A stretch of 18,003 bases of DNA. Origin: Methylophaga sp. (lineage in GTDB: Bacteria > Pseudomonadota > Gammaproteobacteria > Nitrosococcales > Methylophagaceae). The notes beneath the pieces are model-generated. The model searched no databases and was not told where the DNA came from. It saw only the letters and a list, made by a program, of their open reading frames with translations. Positions 6,918 to 15,229 of the stretch are shown one piece after another. The stretch is from assembly GCA_013139345.1 (NCBI GenBank), contig WTAY01000048.1, forward strand, positions 1-18,003, written 5' to 3'. The translations under genes were made by a program, and so were the position numbers. Position 1 is the first letter of the stretch; each line of letters begins with the position of its first letter.

Positions 6918-7651
6918 TTCGCGGATTACTTGCACTACTTCTCGTCTTGATGCCATTAATGTCTATGGCTGAACCTGGCATTCCTGCGCTTACATTAACA
7001 ACGGGGGAAGATGGCGGGCAAAACTATTCTGTCACCTTACAAATTTTAGCCTTAATGACGGTGTTAACACTACTTCCTGCCGCATTAATGATGATGACCT
7101 CGTTCACTCGAATTATCATTGTCTTGTCCATTCTTCGCCAAGCAATGGGTGTTCAATCAACACCTTCTAATCAAATTTTAATCGGTTTATCTTTATTTTT
7201 AACCTTCTTTATCATGCATCCGGTATTTGACAATGCCTATCAGAATGGCGTTAAACCCTATATGGATGGTGAAATTCAAGTGCTTGATGCGGCTGAAAAA
7301 GCCAGTACGCCTTTCAAAGAGTTTATGCTTGCCCAAACGCGTGAAAGTGATATTGAATTATTTGCTAGTATTGCTGGTCACGGCACAATAGATTCTGCTG
7401 AGGACGTTCCCTTTAGTTTATTACTTCCCGCCTTTGTTACTAGTGAGTTAAAAACAGCTTTTCAAATTGGATTTTTAATCTTTATACCCTTCTTAATCAT
7501 TGATTTAGTGGTGGCCAGTGTTTTGATGGCTATGGGTATGATGATGTTATCCCCAATGTTGATCTCACTCCCCTTTAAACTAATGTTATTTGTACTTATT
7601 GATGGCTGGGCCTTATTAATGGGCACTTTGGCATCAAGTTTCTACGTTTAA
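6914..7651 (+). CDS. fliP: Flagellar export gate protein FliP
   Basis: Core of the flagellar type III export channel; family work shows a FliP5-FliQ4-FliR1 assembly. 245 residues, the usual length. A cleavable signal peptide (core about 4-17, cut after SMA about 19) is typical of FliP. Then come LTLLPAALMMMTSFTRIIIVLSILR, the conserved MGVQSTPSNQ, a periplasmic loop, and the C-terminal helices with MGMMMLSP and SLPFKLMLFVLIDGW, all family hallmarks. AAGG lies about 8 nt before the ATG, which overlaps the fliO stop. Confidence 0.98.
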   Translation: MIRGLLALLLVLMPLMSMAEPGIPALTLTTGEDGGQNYSVTLQILALMTVLTLLPAALMMMTSFTRIIIVLSILRQAMGVQSTPSNQILIGLSLFLTFFIMHPVFDNAYQNGVKPYMDGEIQVLDAAEKASTPFKEFMLAQTRESDIELFASIAGHGTIDSAEDVPFSLLLPAFVTSELKTAFQIGFLIFIPFLIIDLVVASVLMAMGMMMLSPMLISLPFKLMLFVLIDGWALLMGTLASSFYV

Positions 7652-7666
7652 ACGATATTTACGACT

Positions 7667-7936
7667 ATGACTCCTGAAACAGTCCTCACCATCATGCAAC
7701 AAACCTTACAGGTGATCACAATGCTGATTGCCGTTATTCTATTACCTGCATTATTTGTTGGTTTATTAGTCAGTATGTTTCAGGCGGCAACCTCTATTAA
7801 TGAACAAACCTTAAGCTTTATTCCTAAGCTATTAGTGACTATTTTGGTATTAGTGTTTGCAGGCCCGTGGATGCTCAGTCTTCTCACCGGCTATGCACAG
7901 CGTGTATTTGAAGATATTCCATTCCTAATTGGTTAG
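7667..7936 (+). CDS. fliQ: Flagellar export gate protein FliQ
   Basis: Small inner-membrane export gate subunit of 89 residues, exactly the family size. Two hydrophobic helices (about 14-36 and 53-75) flank the conserved polar turn QAATSINEQTLSFIPK (39-54). It starts 15 bp after fliP without an evident Shine-Dalgarno sequence and probably depends on coupling to fliP translation. Confidence 0.97.
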   Translation: MTPETVLTIMQQTLQVITMLIAVILLPALFVGLLVSMFQAATSINEQTLSFIPKLLVTILVLVFAGPWMLSLLTGYAQRVFEDIPFLIG

Positions 7937-7941
7937 CAATG

Positions 7942-7970
7942 AAAACACTAAGTACCTTAATTAGAGTTTT
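7942..7970 (+). promoter_or_regulatory. Possible hairpin covering the fliR ribosome-binding site
   Basis: In the 37-bp fliQ-fliR gap, AAAACACTAA (7942-7951) faces TTAGAGTTTT (7961-7970), complementary apart from one A-A mismatch, around a 9-nt loop. The right arm contains the only purine-rich candidate (TAGAG) before the fliR ATG at 7974. A folded mRNA would thus hide the fliR start region. It is AT-rich, so stability is uncertain. Confidence 0.35.
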
Positions 7971-7973
7971 CAG

Positions 7974-8762
7974 ATGGAATTAAGCACCGCAGAAATAACA
8001 GGCTTAATGGGTACCTACATTTGGCCTTTCTTTCGTGTTGCAGCTCTTGTTATGGCCGCACCTATTTTCAGCAGTAATTTTGTTAATGCACGTAGTCGAT
8101 TACTTATCGCTCTTGCTATCAGCATTGCCATTGTTCCCTCAATTCCTAATGCTGCACCTGCAGTCGATCCCCTTAGTGGTGTAGGCCTGCTTATTGTTGC
8201 TCACCAAATACTGATTGGTGCCTGTATGGGCTTTATGCTGCAATTATTATTTAATGCCTTCATTATTGGCGGTCAAATAATTGCGATGCAAATGGGGCTT
8301 GGTTTTGCATCGATGGTTGATCCTCAAAATGGTGTCACCGTCCCTGTAATCAGTCAATTTTACTTGATCTTCGTCACATTGGTATTTATCAGCCTCAATG
8401 GTCACCTTATTTTGATCCAAGTACTTGCTGAGAGTTTTATTACCATTCCGGTCATGCCTGCTGGGCTAACGAGTACCAGCTTCTATGATTTAGTCGGTCA
8501 GGCGAGTTGGATGTATGCGTCAGGTGTACTCGTTGCCTTACCAGCAATTGGCTCTCTGATGATGGTCAACCTTGCCTTTGGTATTTTGTCTCGTGCTGCC
8601 CCTCAAATTAGTCCATTTTCTATCGGTTTCCCAATGACAATCATTCTTGGCTTTGCCATTATGTTTGTGACCTTACCGTCTATTGCTAATCATTTACTCA
8701 CTATGTCCGATCATATGCTGCAAATGATTCGTTTATTCGTGCAACCTGGAGGACCAGCCTAA
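7974..8762 (+). CDS. fliR: Flagellar export gate protein FliR
   Basis: Integral membrane subunit completing the FliP-FliQ-FliR gate; 262 residues, the normal length. Several hydrophobic helices are visible, together with family segments: RVAALVMAAPIFSS near 21-34, GFMLQLLFNAF and GQIIAMQMGLGFASMVDPQNG near the middle, and APQISPFSIGFPMTI towards the C-terminus. Its stop (TAA 8760-8762) shares one base with the flhB ATG, and its 3' end carries the strong flhB ribosome-binding site GGAGG. Confidence 0.97.
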   Translation: MELSTAEITGLMGTYIWPFFRVAALVMAAPIFSSNFVNARSRLLIALAISIAIVPSIPNAAPAVDPLSGVGLLIVAHQILIGACMGFMLQLLFNAFIIGGQIIAMQMGLGFASMVDPQNGVTVPVISQFYLIFVTLVFISLNGHLILIQVLAESFITIPVMPAGLTSTSFYDLVGQASWMYASGVLVALPAIGSLMMVNLAFGILSRAAPQISPFSIGFPMTIILGFAIMFVTLPSIANHLLTMSDHMLQMIRLFVQPGGPA

Positions 8763-9895
8763 TGGCTGAAGAATCAGGTCAAGAAAAAACCGAACAGCCC
8801 TCCGCCAAGCGTCTTAATGACGCACGCGAGAAGGGCCAAGTTCCTCGTTCAAAAGAGTTCACAACTGTTCTTGTCTTAATTGCCAGTGCTGTTGCAATGA
8901 TGTTCTTAGGTGAACGAATGATCCGTAGCGTTGCTCAAGTGATGGAAAAATCATTTAGCTTTACACGTAAAGAATTATTTGATCCCGCGGCACTGATTCA
9001 CCATATTTTCTATTCCATCGAGACGATTGCCTTTGACTTAGGTTCATTCTTAGCCGTTACCGTAGTAGCAGCCATAGTTGCACCTGCAAGTACGGGCGGG
9101 TGGAATTTTTCAGCCAAAGCATTCGGTGTAAAATTAGACAAGTTAGATCCCTTAAAAGGTTTAAAACGAATCCTTGGCCCACAAGGTTTAATTGAGTTAG
9201 TCAAAGCCTTAGCTAAATTCATTTTAGTAGGTGTTATATCGACACTCATTATCTGGAGTTTACGCGACCAATTATTGACACTCGGTAAGCAAGAAGTTGA
9301 AGTCGCTATGTCTGCCTTGGGAGGTTTGGTTTTATGGGTTTTTCTTGCCATCTCTAGTAGTCTAATTATTATTGCCTTGATTGATGTGCCTTTCCAGCAT
9401 TGGAATCATATCCGTCAGCTTAAAATGACCAAGCAAGAACTAAAAGATGAAAGCAAAGAAAGCGATGGTAACCCTGAGTTAAAAGGACGAATCCGTCGCA
9501 TGCAAATTGAGTTGTCTCAACAGCGTATGATGCAAGATGTACCAGAGGCTGACGTCATTATCACTAACCCAACTCACTATGCTGTTGCACTGCGTTATGA
9601 CCAAGCTGGAACAGGAGCACCAACGGTTATTGCCAAAGGTGCAGACATCATTGCACAACAAATTCGTAAAGTGGGTGAAGCGAATGAAGTGCCTATTTTA
9701 TCTGCCCCCCCCCTTACTCGTGCCATTTATTTTAGTACTGAAATAGGCGATGAGATCCCTTCTGGTCTATATATTGCAATAGCCCAAGTGTTAGCGTTTG
9801 TCTTCCAATTACGTCGCTATAACAACCGAGGTGGTAACAAGCCTCACATTAATACGGAGGACTTGCCAATACCAGACGAATTAAAACGAGATTAA
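8762..9895 (+). CDS. flhB: Flagellar export substrate-specificity switch FlhB
   Basis: Controls the switch from rod/hook to filament export. 377 residues. The N-terminus EKTEQPSAKRLNDAREKGQVPRSKE is diagnostic, four membrane helices lie at about 32-52, 88-108, 145-167 and 184-207, and the cytoplasmic domain holds the self-cleavage site NPTH at N269-P270, the same numbering as the Salmonella protein. GGAGG (8748-8752) lies 9 nt before the ATG. Residues 315-318 (A-P-P-L) are encoded by a run of nine C (9705-9713). FliK, the usual FlhB partner, is not encoded in this window. Confidence 0.98.
   Translation: MAEESGQEKTEQPSAKRLNDAREKGQVPRSKEFTTVLVLIASAVAMMFLGERMIRSVAQVMEKSFSFTRKELFDPAALIHHIFYSIETIAFDLGSFLAVTVVAAIVAPASTGGWNFSAKAFGVKLDKLDPLKGLKRILGPQGLIELVKALAKFILVGVISTLIIWSLRDQLLTLGKQEVEVAMSALGGLVLWVFLAISSSLIIIALIDVPFQHWNHIRQLKMTKQELKDESKESDGNPELKGRIRRMQIELSQQRMMQDVPEADVIITNPTHYAVALRYDQAGTGAPTVIAKGADIIAQQIRKVGEANEVPILSAPPLTRAIYFSTEIGDEIPSGLYIAIAQVLAFVFQLRRYNNRGGNKPHINTEDLPIPDELKRD
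9705..9713 (+). repeat. C9 homopolymer inside flhB
   Basis: Nine C bases encode parts of residues 315-318 of FlhB. Loss of one C would shift to a frame that stops at 9744-9746 and remove about the last 60 residues of the cytoplasmic domain. The present length is in frame and gives the intact protein. Confidence 0.9.
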
Positions 9896-9902
9896 GAGAT
9901 AA

Positions 9903-11984
9903 ATGGAAAATAACGATTTAATGGCTCGACTAAAATTAATAGCCAACGGTGGGCTTGCTGCACCAATGGTTCTAGTCGCATTATTAGCCATGGTAGTGTT
10001 GCCCCTGCCTCCATTCATGCTCGATATGTTATTCAGTTTTAATATTGGTCTATCACTTGTCATTATGCTGGCAAGTATCTATGTACTTAAACCGCTCCAT
10101 TTTGCGTCATTCCCAAGCATTCTGCTTATCGCCACCCTATTACGTTTAGCACTTAATGTTGCCTCAACTCGTGTCGTATTATTAGAGGGTCACACAGGTA
10201 CAGCCGCTGCTGGGCAAGTTATTGAAGCTTTTGGTGAATTTGTTATCGGTGGTAACTACACGGTTGGTTTTGTCGTATTTGCCATTCTCGTCATCATCAA
10301 CTTTGTCGTGGTCACCAAAGGTGCGACACGTATTGCTGAAGTAAGTGCTCGTTTCACCTTAGATTCTATGCCAGGTAAACAAATGGCAATTGATGCTGAT
10401 CTTAATGCCGGTCTAATCGACCAAGATGAAGCTCGTGCTCGCCGTGAAGAGATCATGCAAGAGTCTGATTTCTATGGGTCTATGGATGGTGCCAGTAAGT
10501 TTGTTCGTGGTGATGCTGTTGCCGGTATTCTCATCTTATTTATCAACCTTATCGGTGGACTGATTATTGGTGTTGCACAGCATGATATGAGCTTTGCAGA
10601 TGCTGGCCATAACTACACCTTATTAACAATTGGTGATGGTCTTGTCGCACAAATACCGTCATTACTACTTGCTACTGCTGCTGGTTTACTCGTTACACGT
10701 TCTACCAAAGAACAAGATATGGGCGAGCAAATTATAGGTCAATTATTTAGTGAACCTAAAACATTAGCAGTAACATCAGGCATCGTCGCTGCAATGGGTG
10801 TTATCCCTGGTATGCCTAATCTCCCCTTCTTATTATTAGCTTCTGCAGGGGCTTATGGTTCATGGACAATGAGACAACGCCAAAAAGTTGTCGATACAGC
10901 TATTGCTGCTCCTAGTACAGAAACAGAAACACCAAAAGAACAAAGGGAGCTGGGTTGGGATGATCTTAGCCCCATCGATCCTATAGGTTTAGAAGTGGGT
11001 TACCGTTTAATTCCACTGGTTGATAAAAACCAAGGTGGGCAATTAATGAATCGAATCAAAGGGATCCGTAAAAAGATTTCTCAAGAACTGGGTTTTTTGA
11101 TCCCACCTGTTCATATTCGTGACAACCTTGATTTAGCCCCTACTGCTTATCAAATCACCCTCTTTGGTGTCACTTTTGGCGAAGCTGAAGTGCATCCTGA
11201 TAGAATGATGGCTATCAACCCGGGTCAAGTTTTTGGCGAACTGGATGGTATTAAAGGTCAAGATCCCGCCTTTGGTCTTGATGCAGTATGGATCGAACCA
11301 AGCCAGCGTGAACATGCCCAAGCACAAGGGTATACCGTTGTTGATGTCGATACCGTCATAGCCACACATTTAAGTAAAATATTACAAAGCCATGCTCACG
11401 ATCTATTGGGTCGAGAAGAAGTACAGCAACTGCTTGATAACTTAGCTAAAACAGCACCTAAACTTGTCGAAGGATTAGTCCCCGATATGCTGCCATTGGC
11501 CACCGTGCAGAAAGTATTACAAAACTTGCTTGAAGAGAACCTCCCTATTCGCGATATTCGCACTATTACCGAGGCGCTATCTGAACAGGCTGCTCGAAAC
11601 CCAGAAGCAGAGGCGCTTACCGCCTCAACCCGCATGGCACTTAGCCATTCCATTGTTCAACACGTTAATGGTATCAAAGCAGATCTACCTATTATTACTT
11701 TAGACCCTGAGCTGGAACAGATATTGCTACAGACCTTACAAGCAACCACAGAAGGTGGCGCTAGTTTAGAACCAGGACTTGCAGAGAATATGCACAAAAA
11801 TTTACAAGATGCGACACAACGACAAGAAATGACAGGAGAGTCTGCCATTTTGGTTGTTCAAGCAGGGTTACGGACTTGGATTTCACGTTTTATCCGTCAT
11901 TCGATTCCAAGCTTGAATGTCCTGTCATACAACGAAATACCCGATAACAAACAAATTAGAATTGTGGCTAACGTTGGCCGTTAG
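9903..11984 (+). CDS. flhA: Flagellar export gate protein FlhA
   Basis: Largest export-gate subunit, forming the nonameric ring that receives chaperone-substrate complexes. 693 residues, the standard length. The N-terminal half is membrane-embedded (about 20-325), with RLALNVASTRVVLLEGH, and the conserved cytoplasmic FHIPEP-type loop (about 140-205, TKGATRIAEVSARFTLDSMPGKQMAID and DFYGSMDGASKFVRGDA). The linker is about 330-360, and the C-terminal cytoplasmic domain from about 360 onward includes LGFLIPPVHIRDNL. It begins 7 bp after flhB with only a weak purine tract (AAGAGA) before the ATG. Confidence 0.98.
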   Translation: MENNDLMARLKLIANGGLAAPMVLVALLAMVVLPLPPFMLDMLFSFNIGLSLVIMLASIYVLKPLHFASFPSILLIATLLRLALNVASTRVVLLEGHTGTAAAGQVIEAFGEFVIGGNYTVGFVVFAILVIINFVVVTKGATRIAEVSARFTLDSMPGKQMAIDADLNAGLIDQDEARARREEIMQESDFYGSMDGASKFVRGDAVAGILILFINLIGGLIIGVAQHDMSFADAGHNYTLLTIGDGLVAQIPSLLLATAAGLLVTRSTKEQDMGEQIIGQLFSEPKTLAVTSGIVAAMGVIPGMPNLPFLLLASAGAYGSWTMRQRQKVVDTAIAAPSTETETPKEQRELGWDDLSPIDPIGLEVGYRLIPLVDKNQGGQLMNRIKGIRKKISQELGFLIPPVHIRDNLDLAPTAYQITLFGVTFGEAEVHPDRMMAINPGQVFGELDGIKGQDPAFGLDAVWIEPSQREHAQAQGYTVVDVDTVIATHLSKILQSHAHDLLGREEVQQLLDNLAKTAPKLVEGLVPDMLPLATVQKVLQNLLEENLPIRDIRTITEALSEQAARNPEAEALTASTRMALSHSIVQHVNGIKADLPIITLDPELEQILLQTLQATTEGGASLEPGLAENMHKNLQDATQRQEMTGESAILVVQAGLRTWISRFIRHSIPSLNVLSYNEIPDNKQIRIVANVGR

Positions 11985-12001
11985 TACTCAAGGATATTAT
12001 T

Positions 12002-13210
12002 ATGAAAATTAAACGTTTCCAAGCTGCTGATGTTCGCCAAGCTATCAAAGAAGTACGAGATGTGCTTGGCCCAGATGCTGTTATCTTATCTAATAATCGT
12101 GTTGATGGCGGTGTCGAAATTGTAGCCGCAACAGATTACGATGAAGCTGAATTCAAGCGCCAGTCACACGTTCGTCAAGCAGAGCCTGCTCAATCGCCAA
12201 GAGTAGAAATTAACCCTGCCGCAGAACCTACACCTCGCGCTGCACCACAAGTCCAAGCGCCACAAAATGTATGGTCACAAGAGCCAACGTTAATACAAAT
12301 GCGTAAAGAAATTTCAGGTCTTAAAGATATGTTGCAAAATCAACTATCCGACTTGGCATGGAAAGATATGGAACATAACAGTCCTATACAAGTTCAGTTA
12401 TTACAACGCTACTTACAAATGGGCGTTCAAGTTGACTTAGCGAAAAAGTTTACTGCTCAAGCAACTGGTGCAGATGATTTAGAACTTGCATGGCGTCAAT
12501 CATTAGGTCGCCTAGCCGCTGAAATCCCATTAGATGATGATGACATCATTACTCGTGGTGGTATCTATGCTTTAGTCGGCCCTACCGGTGTCGGTAAAAC
12601 AACCACCGTTGCTAAAATTGCCGCAAGATGTGCTCTAAAACATGGTGCGAAGAATGTTGCTCTTATTACAACCGATTGTTATCGCATTGGTGGACAAGAA
12701 CAATTACGGACTTATGCTCGTATTTTGGGTGTGCCGGTTCGTGTTGCAAAAACCCACCAAGAACTAGGTGATGCCTTGAATGATCTACTTGATCGCCGTT
12801 TCATCCTCATTGATACAGCAGGCATGAATCAGCGTGATATTAAGCTAGCAGAGAAATTCGCAGTACTTAAGCAACAGTCACCTAAAATAAAAAATTACTT
12901 AACTGTCTCTGCAACCACCCAAGCAAGCGGTCTAAATGATATTATTAACACTTTCTCACACCTTGCGTTGAGTGGTTGTATTTTGACCAAAACAGATGAA
13001 GCAAATAGTTTAGGTGGCGCAATATCAGCATTGATTCGTCACAAACTACCATTGGCTTATGTGTGTAATGGTCAGCAAGTGCCTGAAGATTTCAGCCTTG
13101 CCCGCCCAAATACATTGGTAAAACAGGCAAGTGATTTAATGAACGAAGCAGAACAACAGATCGACCCACAAACCTTATCCGGCTATGGAGGTTTTGCAGC
13201 TTATGGTTGA
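12002..13210 (+). CDS. flhF: Flagellar biosynthesis GTPase FlhF
   Basis: SRP-type GTPase that marks where (usually at which pole) the flagellum is built and recruits early basal-body parts. 402 residues. The N-terminal B domain starts MKIKRFQAADVRQAIKEVRDVLGPDAVILS; a Pro/Ala/Gln-rich variable linker (about 60-95) and an N domain (about 96-180) follow. The G domain has the P-loop GPTGVGKT (193-200), the TTDCYRIGGQEQL segment (223-235), DTAG (271-274) and TKTDE (329-333). AAGGA (11990-11994) lies 7 nt before the ATG. The final codons contain the flhG ribosome-binding site, and the two genes overlap by 8 bp, consistent with their joint function. Confidence 0.97.
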   Translation: MKIKRFQAADVRQAIKEVRDVLGPDAVILSNNRVDGGVEIVAATDYDEAEFKRQSHVRQAEPAQSPRVEINPAAEPTPRAAPQVQAPQNVWSQEPTLIQMRKEISGLKDMLQNQLSDLAWKDMEHNSPIQVQLLQRYLQMGVQVDLAKKFTAQATGADDLELAWRQSLGRLAAEIPLDDDDIITRGGIYALVGPTGVGKTTTVAKIAARCALKHGAKNVALITTDCYRIGGQEQLRTYARILGVPVRVAKTHQELGDALNDLLDRRFILIDTAGMNQRDIKLAEKFAVLKQQSPKIKNYLTVSATTQASGLNDIINTFSHLALSGCILTKTDEANSLGGAISALIRHKLPLAYVCNGQQVPEDFSLARPNTLVKQASDLMNEAEQQIDPQTLSGYGGFAAYG

Positions 13211-14075
13211 TGTCGCTGATGACCAAGCAAGCGGTCTTAGAAAAATGGCACGCCCCCCCCGCCCTGTCAAAGTCATTGCTGTGGCGAGTGGTAAAGGTGG
13301 AGTCGGCAAAACCAATGTTACTGTAAACCTTGGTGTTGCTCTCGCCTCTCAAGGAAGACAAGTGCTTTTACTTGATGCTGACTTGGGTATGGCCAATATT
13401 GATGTCATGCTTGGCTTGCACCCTCAATTTAACTTATTACATGTATTAGATGGTAGCAAAACACTATCAGAAATTATTGTCGAGGGTCCTTCTGGGCTAA
13501 AAATAATTCCTGCTGCTTCTGGCGTTCAAAAAATGGCAGAACTCAGTCCCGCTGAACATGCCGGCATGATCCAAGCATTTAGCGAAATGGATGACCAAAT
13601 CGATATTTTACTGATCGATAGTGCAGCCGGTATCTCTGATAGTGTGGTGAGTTTTACGCGTGCAGCACAAGAAGTCATTGTTGTTGTCTGTGATGAACCT
13701 GCATCCATTACCGATGCTTACGCATTTATTAAATTACTAAGTCGTGAATATGGCGTTGTTCATTTTCATATCATTGCCAATATGACTCGAAGCGTTCAAG
13801 AAGGTCGTGAGCTATTTAATAAAATATCATTAGTCTGTGATCGTTTCCTTGAAGTGAATTTAGACTTTATGGGCATTGTTCCTTTTGATGAAGACTTACG
13901 TCGCGCTGTTAAAAAACAACGCGCTGTTGTTGAATATATTCCTCGCAGCAAATCAGCGACTGCCTTTATGCACCTAGCGAAAAAAGTGGATTACTGGCCG
14001 GTTCAGAAACAACCGCGAGGTCATATGGAATTTTTTGTTGAACGCCTTATCCAAGCAAGTTTGGATATCGCCTAG
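13203..14075 (+). CDS. flhG: Flagellar number regulator FlhG (FleN), MinD-like ATPase
   Basis: MinD/ParA-type ATPase that limits flagellar number and stimulates FlhF. 290 residues. DQASGLR at 7-13 matches the N-terminal DQAxxLR helix known to activate FlhF GTPase. The deviant Walker A KGGVGKT is at 31-37, LLLDADLG at 55-62, LLIDSAAG at 136-143 and CDEPASITDAYAFIKLL at 163-179. The end HMEFFVERLIQ matches FleN. I chose the ATG at 13203: GGAGG (13187-13191) lies 11 nt upstream, and it keeps the DQAxGLR motif. An ATG at 13185 is itself partly in that ribosome-binding site, and the ATG at 13245 would lose the motif. Confidence 0.96.
   Translation: MVDVADDQASGLRKMARPPRPVKVIAVASGKGGVGKTNVTVNLGVALASQGRQVLLLDADLGMANIDVMLGLHPQFNLLHVLDGSKTLSEIIVEGPSGLKIIPAASGVQKMAELSPAEHAGMIQAFSEMDDQIDILLIDSAAGISDSVVSFTRAAQEVIVVVCDEPASITDAYAFIKLLSREYGVVHFHIIANMTRSVQEGRELFNKISLVCDRFLEVNLDFMGIVPFDEDLRRAVKKQRAVVEYIPRSKSATAFMHLAKKVDYWPVQKQPRGHMEFFVERLIQASLDIA
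13253..13260 (+). repeat. C8 homopolymer inside flhG
   Basis: Eight C bases encode part of R17 to R20 of FlhG, between the FlhF-activating DQAxGLR helix and the ATPase domain. Losing one C leads to a stop at 13324-13326 (about 40 residues); gaining one leads to a stop at 13292-13294. The present length is in frame. Confidence 0.9.
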
Positions 14076-14076
14076 A

Positions 14077-14808
14077 ATGAATGCCGTTGCCATGTATACC
14101 GACACTGAATCATCGAAACTATCGATATCTGAACTTGTTGAACAACATGCTACGTTGGTAAAGCGTATTGCTTACCACTTAATTGCTCGCCTACCCCATA
14201 CTGTTGATGTCGATGATCTGATTCAAGCCGGTATGATTGGTTTATTAGATGCTTCTCAGCATTACAATGCTAGCCAAGGCGCCAGTTTTGAAACCTATGC
14301 AGGTATCCGTATTCGAGGTTCCATGCTCGATGAGATACGTCGCAATGATTGGGCTCCCCGCTCTGTTCATAAAAAAGCGCGTGAAATTTCTGATGTCATG
14401 CGAGAAATAGAACAGCAAGAAGGTCGCCATGCCCATGATAGTGAAATAGCAAAAGCCCTTGGCCTGAGTATTGAAGAATATCATCAGCAGCTCCGCGATT
14501 CAGCAGGTCATCAAGTTTTTAGCCTTGATGAATTTACTGACAATGATGAAGCAAATGCACATCCCATTACCCCGACCTTATCGGGTCCTGTCGACTCATT
14601 ACAGGCTGATGGGTTTCAGGAAGCAATGGCTGAAGCAATAAAAACACTCCCAGAACGTGAACGATTAATGATGGGGCTGTATTATAATGACGAATTAAAT
14701 TTAAAAGAAATAGGTGAAGTTTTGGGCGTTAGTGAGTCTCGTGTGAGTCAAATACACAGTCAAACTGTCATCCGACTTCGCTCAAAATTAAGTGACTGGT
14801 TAAACTGA
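14077..14808 (+). CDS. fliA: Flagellar sigma factor FliA (sigma-28)
   Basis: RNA polymerase sigma factor for late flagellar, motor and chemotaxis genes, held in check by FlgM. 243 residues, near the 239 of E. coli. Region 2 includes DVDDLIQAGMIGLLDASQHY (44-63) and ETYAGIRIRGSMLDEIR (72-88); then NDWAPRSVHKKAREI (90-104) enters region 3. Region 4 has LPERERLMMGLYY (191-203) and the helix-turn-helix LKEIGEVLGVSESRVSQIHS (209-228). I prefer the ATG at 14077, 1 bp after the flhG stop, with GGA about 11 nt upstream; the in-frame ATG at 14092 lacks any ribosome-binding site and would drop five residues. Confidence 0.96.
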   Translation: MNAVAMYTDTESSKLSISELVEQHATLVKRIAYHLIARLPHTVDVDDLIQAGMIGLLDASQHYNASQGASFETYAGIRIRGSMLDEIRRNDWAPRSVHKKAREISDVMREIEQQEGRHAHDSEIAKALGLSIEEYHQQLRDSAGHQVFSLDEFTDNDEANAHPITPTLSGPVDSLQADGFQEAMAEAIKTLPERERLMMGLYYNDELNLKEIGEVLGVSESRVSQIHSQTVIRLRSKLSDWLN

Positions 14809-14813
14809 AAATT

Positions 14814-14827
14814 GGAGGTGTCCTTTG
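14814..14827 (+). promoter_or_regulatory. Strong ribosome-binding site and TTG start codon of cheY
   Basis: GGAGG at 14814-14818 lies 6 nt before TTG at 14825-14827. The next in-frame ATG (14837) would be 18 nt from the GGAGG, too far for normal initiation. The extra residues MDKN align with the ADKE start of E. coli CheY, which supports TTG initiation. Confidence 0.8.
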
Positions 14828-15214
14828 GATAAAAATATGAAAATTCTCGTTGTGGATGATTTTTCCACCATGCGACGAATTATAAAAAACTTATTACGAG
14901 ATTTAGGCTTTAACAACACCGTTGAAGCTGATGATGGTCTAACAGCTTTGCCTATCTTACAAGCAGGTGGAATAGACTTCCTTGTCACGGATTGGAATAT
15001 GCCTGGTATGCAAGGTATTGACCTCTTAAAAGCAGTACGTGCAGATGAAAAGCTTTCAACGATTCCTGTTCTAATGGTAACGGCAGAGACAAAGCGTGAG
15101 CAAATTATTGTTGCTGCCCAAGCAGGTGTAAATGGCTATGTAGTTAAACCATTCACAGCGGCTACATTGAAAGAGAAAATTGATAAAATCTTCGAACGTA
15201 TTGACGCACAATAA
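14825..15214 (+). CDS. cheY: Chemotaxis response regulator CheY
   Basis: Single-domain receiver that carries the signal from CheA to FliM. 129 residues, as in E. coli. Active-site residues are all present: acidic pair D11-D12, phosphoacceptor D56 in TDWNMPG, T86 in VTAE, and K108 in YVVKPFTA. DFSTMRRIIKNLLRDLGF is typical of the motor-binding CheY, not of a generic receiver. It starts with TTG 16 bp after fliA and is followed 15 bp later by cheZ, so kinase output and its phosphatase are made together. Confidence 0.98.
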   Translation: MDKNMKILVVDDFSTMRRIIKNLLRDLGFNNTVEADDGLTALPILQAGGIDFLVTDWNMPGMQGIDLLKAVRADEKLSTIPVLMVTAETKREQIIVAAQAGVNGYVVKPFTAATLKEKIDKIFERIDAQ

Positions 15215-15229
15215 AACATAAGGCTCATC

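Noticed and set aside
13185..13202. Earlier ATG at 13185 for flhG
   Set aside because: That ATG merges with the GGAGG ribosome-binding site of the ATG at 13203, and the added residues are not expected in FlhG.
14035..14076. TTG start at 14035 extending fliA into flhG
   Set aside because: The extension lies wholly inside flhG coding sequence, has no family match, and the start at 14077 gives normal FliA length.
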